Positions 56,991 through 64,000 of a stretch of DNA of 64,000 bases are shown here, piece by piece. Numbering within the stretch: the stretch's first letter is position 1; each line of letters begins with the position of its first letter. Under the pieces are notes generated by a model. The model searched no databases, had not been told where the DNA came from, and saw nothing but the letters and a program-made list of their open reading frames with translations. The stretch lies in the NCBI GenBank assembly GCA_010093705.1, contig MU006089.1, positions 154,875 through 218,874 of the forward strand. Reading direction: 5' to 3'. The DNA is from Patellaria atrata CBS 101060. Its lineage: Eukaryota > Ascomycota > Dothideomycetes > Patellariales > Patellariaceae. Position numbers and translations under genes: made by a program.

Positions 56991-58064
56991 GCGCTGCATT
57001 TTGGGTACGGCGTTCTGTATCATTCATCGGGGGCACTTTCTTTTCCAGAAAACAGATTCCTTCGACTACTCTATTGGAGATCTTTGGTGATGCATAATTT
57101 TCTTATTTCTTGTGATTCAACCGTTCAGTAGACGATTGAGCTGCATGTGGCGGGAACTTCTGGCGTGTCTTTGCTCTTAGGCTTGTGTGGTTACATTCGG
57201 CGGGGGAAGAGGATGGAGACTCATTGGACGCATCTACGTTCAACTCAGTTTACATCATGGGTGATCCAGTGAGCCTAGTCAGAAGTCGTAGCGATCTTCG
57301 GGAAATAGTTGGGGACAGACTCGTCGATGGGTTCTGAAAGGGGGAAGTATGGAACCCCTAGAAAATGAAGCTATCTATGCATGGTACAGACCGAACGACC
57401 GAGAAAGCAAATTATCAGTCCTCCACCGTGCCGTACTTTAGAAGCATGCAATTTCGCCGCATGGTATCTGAATATGACGGTAACATGTTAATAACTACAT
57501 GAAGTGACGTGGCCACTTGAATATCTTAAACTTCTACACGATATCTATGCCACCATGTCTCCTTTTGAGAAGTCGGCATAATTAAGTTGATAGTATTACT
57601 TCGATGAGGTTATTCCACCAGTGTACAGTTACTACCATACTGTGCTTCTGGAGATGCATGCACGCAAAGCCCATTGCACCCCCTTTTGCCACAACTGAGG
57701 TATGACTGGGGATATTCCTATGCCCCTGACGGGACATTCACGAAAAATCCATATACTGAGCCTTGAAAACCAAATCTACTCTAATTCACTATAAGGTAGG
57801 TCAGGTACCTTAGGTTAGACGGGATTCAGGGGCGACGGGAGGTCCCGAGATCGGGGTTCAGGACCACAGCCACCACAGCCACTTTTGGGGCGGTGGCAGA
57901 ATTCTTGAAAGACGCGTGCCAAGATTTTGAAAGCGCACGCCCTGTCGCATACGGAACCCTACGTTAAACTTTTGAGATTGATGAAGTTCAAAGACGTCTA
58001 AACATACGGAAAACAACTGCAACGTGGTGTGAACCAGCACTACCGTACTTCCTCAGATTTCAAA
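56991..58064. other. Intergenic region upstream of the eIF3m gene
   Basis: About 1.07 kb between same-strand genes. GGTAGGTCAGGTACCTTAGG near 57,795 is another member of the GGTACC motif family. The remainder shows no coding frame, repeat or RNA gene. Confidence 0.4.
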
Positions 58065-59435
58065 ATGCCTGGTCATGTAAATAGCCTCCTCATCGAAGGT
58101 TCATTTGAGGAGCTGGTCGATGAGCTTGCTATATACTTGGACAATTTGAAAAAGACCCAAGGCGATGAGAGCTCAGCTGTACAGTCGGAAACAGAGGCGT
58201 TGTTGAAGGACAACAAGAAAGATGAAGTGCTCAAGAAGCTTGTCACAGCCAGTGCGGTTCTAAACTCTGCGCCTGAGAAAGGTACCACTGTGTTCTCGTA
58301 ACGTATCTTGTCCTCTTTGACAGCGATTAACGTTGTTATAGAGTTCATTGCGGCTTACAATCTCCTCATACATCTTGTGCGGCAATCCCCGAATATCAAC
58401 ATGTTCCTTCCTAAAATATGTCAAAACCTTTCGACCCCAATCACCTCCTCTCCGGCGAACGGCGGTGGGCTCGCCCTCTCAGTACTCAGCACGATCTTTA
58501 ACATCCTTCAATCCGACAATGATACGAGATATCATGTTCTAATTGCAATATTGCGTGTCGTACGCGGAACCTCGAACTTCGAAACCATAAAACCGCAGCT
58601 GAAGAACCTTGACGCTTGGCTTAGCTCGTGGGAGTCTGACGAGGAGGAAGCGCGCAGCTTATATCTCGCAATTTCGGATGCGGCCAAAGAGGCTGGCGAG
58701 GAAGAACAAGCATATCAGTACCTCGTCAAAGCACTCCGTACCATCACATCCGACGAAGTCGACAGTGACGAAGCACGGCAACTCTCTCTGCGTGCATTAA
58801 GATCCGCATTGAGTTACCCCTCACACTACGACTTTCAAGATCTCACCGCTCTCGACTCGATCCAAGCGCTACGAAAATCAGACCCCACCCACTTTGAGCT
58901 ATTGGAGCTTTTCAATGCCGAACTCCTGGACGACTTCAACGATTTCAATGATTCTCATGACGGCTTCTTAGCCACTGAAGGACTTGATATGGCAGCTCTG
59001 ACCCGCAAAATGCGCCTTCTGACACTCGCTTCACTTGCTGCGACGACGCCTATCCGGTCCTTGCCGTACGCGTCCATTGCCAAAGCACTACAAATTCCGG
59101 CCGGAGACGTCGAGATGTGGGTCATTGATGTGATTCGTGCCGGACTCGTTGAAGGCAAATTGTCGCAGCAAACCCAGCAATTTCTCATCCATCGTAGCAC
59201 GTATAGAGTGTTCGGCGAAAACCAGTGGAAAGAAGTTGCAGCCCGTCTCGACATGTGGAGAAATAGTCTACAGGGTGTACTAAGCGTTATCAGGGCAGAG
59301 AAGGAGGAGTTCCTTAGGGTAAAGGAGTCGGAGACTAAGGATATTGAAAACAGGGTAAACGGGACTATTGGGGGAGGGGGGAAAAGGCAGGGGAGGGCAC
59401 AGCAGCAATCAACTGTGGAGGTTGATTTGGACTAA
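58065..59435 (+). CDS. Translation initiation factor eIF3 subunit M (PCI domain)
   Basis: A PCI-domain subunit of eIF3, which binds the 40S ribosome and promotes pre-initiation complex assembly in the cytosol. Exons: 58065-58281 and 58342-59435, giving 436 residues. The N-terminal helical repeats (VNSLLIEGSFEELVDELAIYL; EFIAAYNLLIHLVRQSPN) lead to the PCI winged-helix region (LASLAATTPIRSLPYASIAKALQI, then DVEMWVIDVIRAGLVEGKLSQ). The family-typical VFGENQWKEVAARLDMWRNSLQ follows near the end. The C-terminus ends in a Gly/Gln-rich low-complexity tail (GGGGKRQGRAQQQ). The gene is absent from budding yeast but present in most fungi. Confidence 0.93.
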
Positions 59436-59670
59436 TGAAGAGTGCATTTGATGCTCCCTTCGAATTATATCATGGGATGGGTAAGCATTTGCAAAGTGGT
59501 TGTAGATTGAAAGACCATAATGGTCTTACATGCGCACGGATCATGAAAAATAAAAACAAAAACAACATGAATCATTGACTATTGTCCGCTTGTGCCGTTT
59601 AAAACCGTTCAGTCAAGTCGTAGGATACATTCAGTTCATCCCGAAGATCGAGAAATGGCTTGCCAACCGA

Positions 59671-60833
<1,163 letters not shown>

Positions 60834-61145
60834 CGTAGAGTAGGAGGTCGAGGAGATTAGGCATGACGATGGTAAGAGCTGTGAGCTTGAATGCCCTGCT
60901 GCATTCTCGGCCAATTTAGCTTAGCGTACAAGGTATGTTGAGAATATAATACCATATCCTGCTTATTTAACCTGTATCCTATGTCTTCTATTAAGGTTAC
61001 ACCTCAGCGCACCTCAGTACCTTACCTACCTTACCTACACCTCTACTTACCTTTTCCTCACAATCATCTCGAACACTGTCCAGTACACCCTACAAACCTC
61101 AAATACTAAGCCAGGGCGATAAACGGATATCCTAGTCGTAGTGCT
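60834..61145. promoter_or_regulatory. Shared promoter region, URA6 / PRP28
   Basis: 312 bp lie between the presumed URA6 start and the PRP28 start. The segment 61,005-61,055 carries AGTACCTTACCTACCTTACC and related copies, part of the recurring TACC/GGTA motif family. No verified factor site. Confidence 0.5.
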
Positions 61146-63759
61146 ATGGATTCTTTACTTCCTCCCCCTCCCTCTCCTCCACCTCCACCACCGTCTGATC
61201 TTTTAGAGCCTCCGCCTCCGCCTCCGCCAGAATCATTTGCACCTCCCCCTCCGCCAGAAGATGTACCTCCTCCGCCAGAAGATGTACCTCCTCCGCCAGA
61301 AGATGTACCTCCCCCGCCACCACCACCCTTAGATAGCTCAAGACCTGAACCTCCTCTAGAAACGATAAAGAAGAGACCCGTCGCTCCCAAAGTCCCGAAA
61401 AAAGAGCCACTTAGTATTGAAGAGATTCTCAAGAAAAAGCGCGAAGCCGATGCGGCGGCTGCGAAAGTAAGTACCTCCATTACCTCGAAATCAAGCTTCT
61501 TTGTGTTTACGCCAACGATTCTAGTGCATGTCGAACATGGCTAACTTGTTTCTCCCTCTTCTAGCCCAAATTTCTATCGAAAGCGCAGCGAGAGAGACTC
61601 GCATTAGAAAAGCGGCAGAAGGATGTGGAAGAGCAGAGGCGAACGGCCGACGCAGCAAGAGCTGGGCGAGATGAGCCCCATGGTATATCACGGAATGGGA
61701 CGGCTGTAAATGGCTCTCCCGCAATATCTATGAATGGTCACCGCTCAGAGTCGAGATCGGCGGTACCAACGGGTCCAAGAGCGTTACGCCAAGGCGAAAT
61801 ACCTACTGGGCCAGCATCTATGCGGCAACCAAGTAAGAGTAACGATCTTCAGCCCGCAGTATCTAAACCTGGACCTACTGGAACTAAGCGGATGACCACG
61901 GAGGAGGCTGAAGCTGCTCTGATTCGCGAACGATATATGGGCGCAGAAAATGTAGAATCTAAATTCTCAGCAAAGAAAAAGCGGAGACGAACAACAGAGA
62001 AGAAGTTCAATTTTGAGTGGAATGCCGAAGAGGATACCAGTACCGATTACAATCCAATCTACCAGCAACGTGCGGAAGTTCGTTTCTTTGGACGCGGCCG
62101 ACTAGGTGGCTTTGCGGATGACCTGAATGGTGCTTCTCAGCAATATGCTCAAGCAGTTGCGGAAATGGATCATGAAAGGGGTAGTGACAGAGCTAGAGAA
62201 ATTATGGAAATGGAACGACGACGGCGAGAAGAAGGCAGCAGAACCGGTCTCGATTTACACTGGAGTAAAAAGAAACTGGAACACATGCGGGAGCGTGATT
62301 GGCGCATTTTCAAGGAAGATTTCAATATCAGTACAAAGGGTGGATCTATCCCCAATCCTATGCGTTCATGGAAAGAATCCCGTCTGCCAAAGCGTATTTT
62401 GGACATTGTGGAACAAGTTGGCTACACGGAACCGTCCGCTGTCCAACGTGCTGCTATTCCGATTGCCCTCCAATCTCGAGATCTCATTGGCGTTGCCGTC
62501 ACTGGTTCCGGTAAGACCGCTGCATTTCTCTTACCCCTTCTCGTCTATATATCCGAGCTGCCTACTCTCAACGAATTTACCAAAAACGATGGACCGTATG
62601 CGATCATTTTAGCTCCAACCCGCGAGTTGGCGCAGCAAATTGAAATCGAAGCAAAGAAATTTGCCACTCCACTTGGTTTTACCTGTGTAAGTATCGTGGG
62701 TGGCCATAGTATCGAGGAACAGGCCTACAATATGAGAGACGGTGCCGAGATTATCATTGCAACACCTGGTCGTCTCGTTGACTGCATTGAGCGACGTGTT
62801 CTAGTTCTCAGTCAATGCTGTTACATCATAATGGATGAAGCAGATCGGATGATAGATCTAGGGTTCGAAGAGCCTGTCAATAAAATCCTTGATGCTTTAC
62901 CGGTGAGTAATGAGAAGCCAGACAACGATGAAGCGGAAAATGCAGCTGCCATGAGCAGACATTTGGGCGGCAAAGACAGATATCGCCAAACAATGATGTA
63001 CACAGCAACCATGCCTGCGGCCGTTGAGCGGATAGCACGCAAATACCTCCGTCGCCCTGCAATAGTCACGATTGGTAATGTGGGCGAAGCAGTGGAGACG
63101 GTTGAGCAGCGTGTTGAATTCGTTGCCGGCGAGGACAAGCGCAAGAAGCGCCTGCAAGAGATTCTACTCTCCCGTGAATTTGCTCCGCCGATCATCGTGT
63201 TCGTCAACATCAAACGTAACTGTGATGCTGTTGCAAGGGATATCAAGCAGATGGGTTTCACATCGGTCACGTTGCACGGTAGCAAGACGCAAGAACAGCG
63301 TGAAGCTGCCTTGGCCAGTTTGCGAAATGGCTCGACAGACGTACTTGTGGCAACAGATTTGGCGGGCAGAGGTATTGATGTGCAGGATGTCAGTTTGGTG
63401 GTCAACTTCAACATGGCGATGAGTATCGAGAGCTACACCCACAGGATCGGTAGAACCGGTCGCGCCGGGAAAAGTGGAGTGGCAATCACTTTCTTGGGCA
63501 ATGAGGATGCTGATGTGATGTATGTCTCCTCTACTTTCTTTTCTTTTCTTTTCTTTCTGTAGCCACAGTCAGAACCAGATTCACTAACCATTTCAATAGG
63601 TACGACCTCAAGCAAATGCTTATGAAGAGCTCCATATCGAGAGTGCCTGAGGAGCTGAGGAGACATGAAGCGGCGCAGCAAAAGAGTCAGAAGGGAGGCG
63701 GGCAAAAGAAGATTGAAGACAGTGGCGGCTTTGGAGGCAAAGGAGCTGCCGCTTGGTAG
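61146..63759 (+). CDS. PRP28: DEAD-box RNA helicase Prp28
   Basis: An ATP-dependent RNA helicase of the spliceosome that removes U1 from the 5' splice site so that U6 can pair. Exons: 61146-61466, 61565-63519 and 63600-63759, giving 811 residues. The N-terminus is Pro-rich with PPPEDVP repeats, followed by a charged region (AQRERLALEKRQKD; KKKRRRTTEKKFNFEWNAEEDT) typical of Prp28. The helicase core has the Q motif region (GYTEPSAVQRAAIPIAL), motif I VTGSGKT, Ia PTRELAQQ, II MDEADRMID, III TAT, IV VFVNIKRNCD, V ATDLAGRGIDV and VI HRIGRTGRAGK. Motif III is TAT where most DEAD-box proteins have SAT, as also in Prp28 homologues. The C-terminus is basic and Gly-rich. Confidence 0.96.
61251..61313 (+). 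repeat. PRP28: In-frame 21-bp minisatellite in PRP28
   Basis: Three near-perfect copies of a 21-bp unit starting CCGCCAGAAGATGTACC (starts 61251, 61272 and 61293) encode PPEDVPP repeats in the Pro-rich N-terminus of Prp28. Being a multiple of three, copy-number change would not shift the frame. Confidence 0.9.
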
Positions 63760-64000
63760 ACCCGGCCTCTTGGGATCTCGTCGTTGAGAGTGATAGAGAG
63801 GATCGGGATCGAATTCTGGGGATTAATGCGCAACATAATTAGTACGGCCGTCCTTAGCCTGACCTTCCAATTCCCTGGCTGTGATTTCGTCTCCCTTATA
63901 ACTAAACTTCAGTGCAGTCGGAAGTTGTTGATGTCGGAACACACACCTATCTTGCTACCGGTGATATTCGTGTAGTCTTGACCCAGGGCTACATGGGACC
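63760..64000. other. 3' flank of PRP28 to window edge
   Basis: 241 bp downstream of the PRP28 stop. It should contain its 3' untranslated region. A 63-codon open frame has no recognisable features. Confidence 0.4.

Noticed and set aside
61106-61480. Gly-rich 124-codon minus-strand frame
   Set aside because: It is the antisense shadow of the Pro-rich N-terminus of Prp28.

Overview
The window is nuclear DNA of a filamentous ascomycete (Pezizomycotina). The evidence is spliced genes with short introns (about 42-110 nt, GTRNGT donors, CTAAC/CTGAC-like branch sites), an all-fungal gene set (SulP sulfate permease, Yor1-type ABC transporter, Erj5, Svp26, Mtr2, Dsl1, fungal Set1), Fot1/pogo and copia elements, and a RIP-like mutation pattern in one transposon. 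The class cannot be fixed from sequence alone.

Bases 1-11,700 are a repeat block without intact host genes. It holds LINE 3' ends, a solo LTR, a complete but mutated Fot1/pogo transposon with TA target duplication, a truncated second pogo-type transposase, and two Ty1/copia fossils lying tail to tail as a large inverted repeat. The first part is a stack of nested insertions that can be ordered from target duplications: Fot1 inside a solo LTR, inside a LINE, inside a pogo-type transposase.

From 12,269 to the right edge the window is gene-rich: TYS1-type tyrosyl-tRNA synthetase (+), SulP sulfate permease (-), a possible small spliced gene near 18.2-18.8 kb, an M16 metallopeptidase (-), DSL1/ZW10 vesicle tether (+), a Ser-rich unknown protein and a PRA1/Yip3 protein (-), ER J-protein ERJ5 (+), a Yor1-type ABCC transporter (+), a small membrane protein (+), SVP26 (-), BUD23 (+), IDH1 (-), MTR2-like (+), an unknown coiled-coil protein (+), RIB4 lumazine synthase (+), SET1 (+), eIF3m (+), URA6 UMP kinase with a probable membrane-anchor N-terminus (-), and PRP28 (+). 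These are housekeeping functions in translation, splicing, ER-Golgi traffic, mRNA export, chromatin and metabolism. There is no secondary-metabolite or other functional cluster.

Several neighbours are divergent pairs sharing 0.3-0.9 kb of promoter DNA: SVP26/BUD23, IDH1/MTR2, URA6/PRP28, YIP3/ERJ5 and M16/DSL1. Most exon models below were checked by hand for GT..AG borders and reading frame; their summed coding lengths divide by three. I found no convincing tRNA, rRNA or CRISPR array. I did not find a clearly new system. The most useful second looks are the URA6 N-terminal fusion, the nested transposon stack, the copia inverted repeat with a sharp identity step, the PRA1/unknown-gene overlap and the unlisted spliced gene near 18.5 kb.
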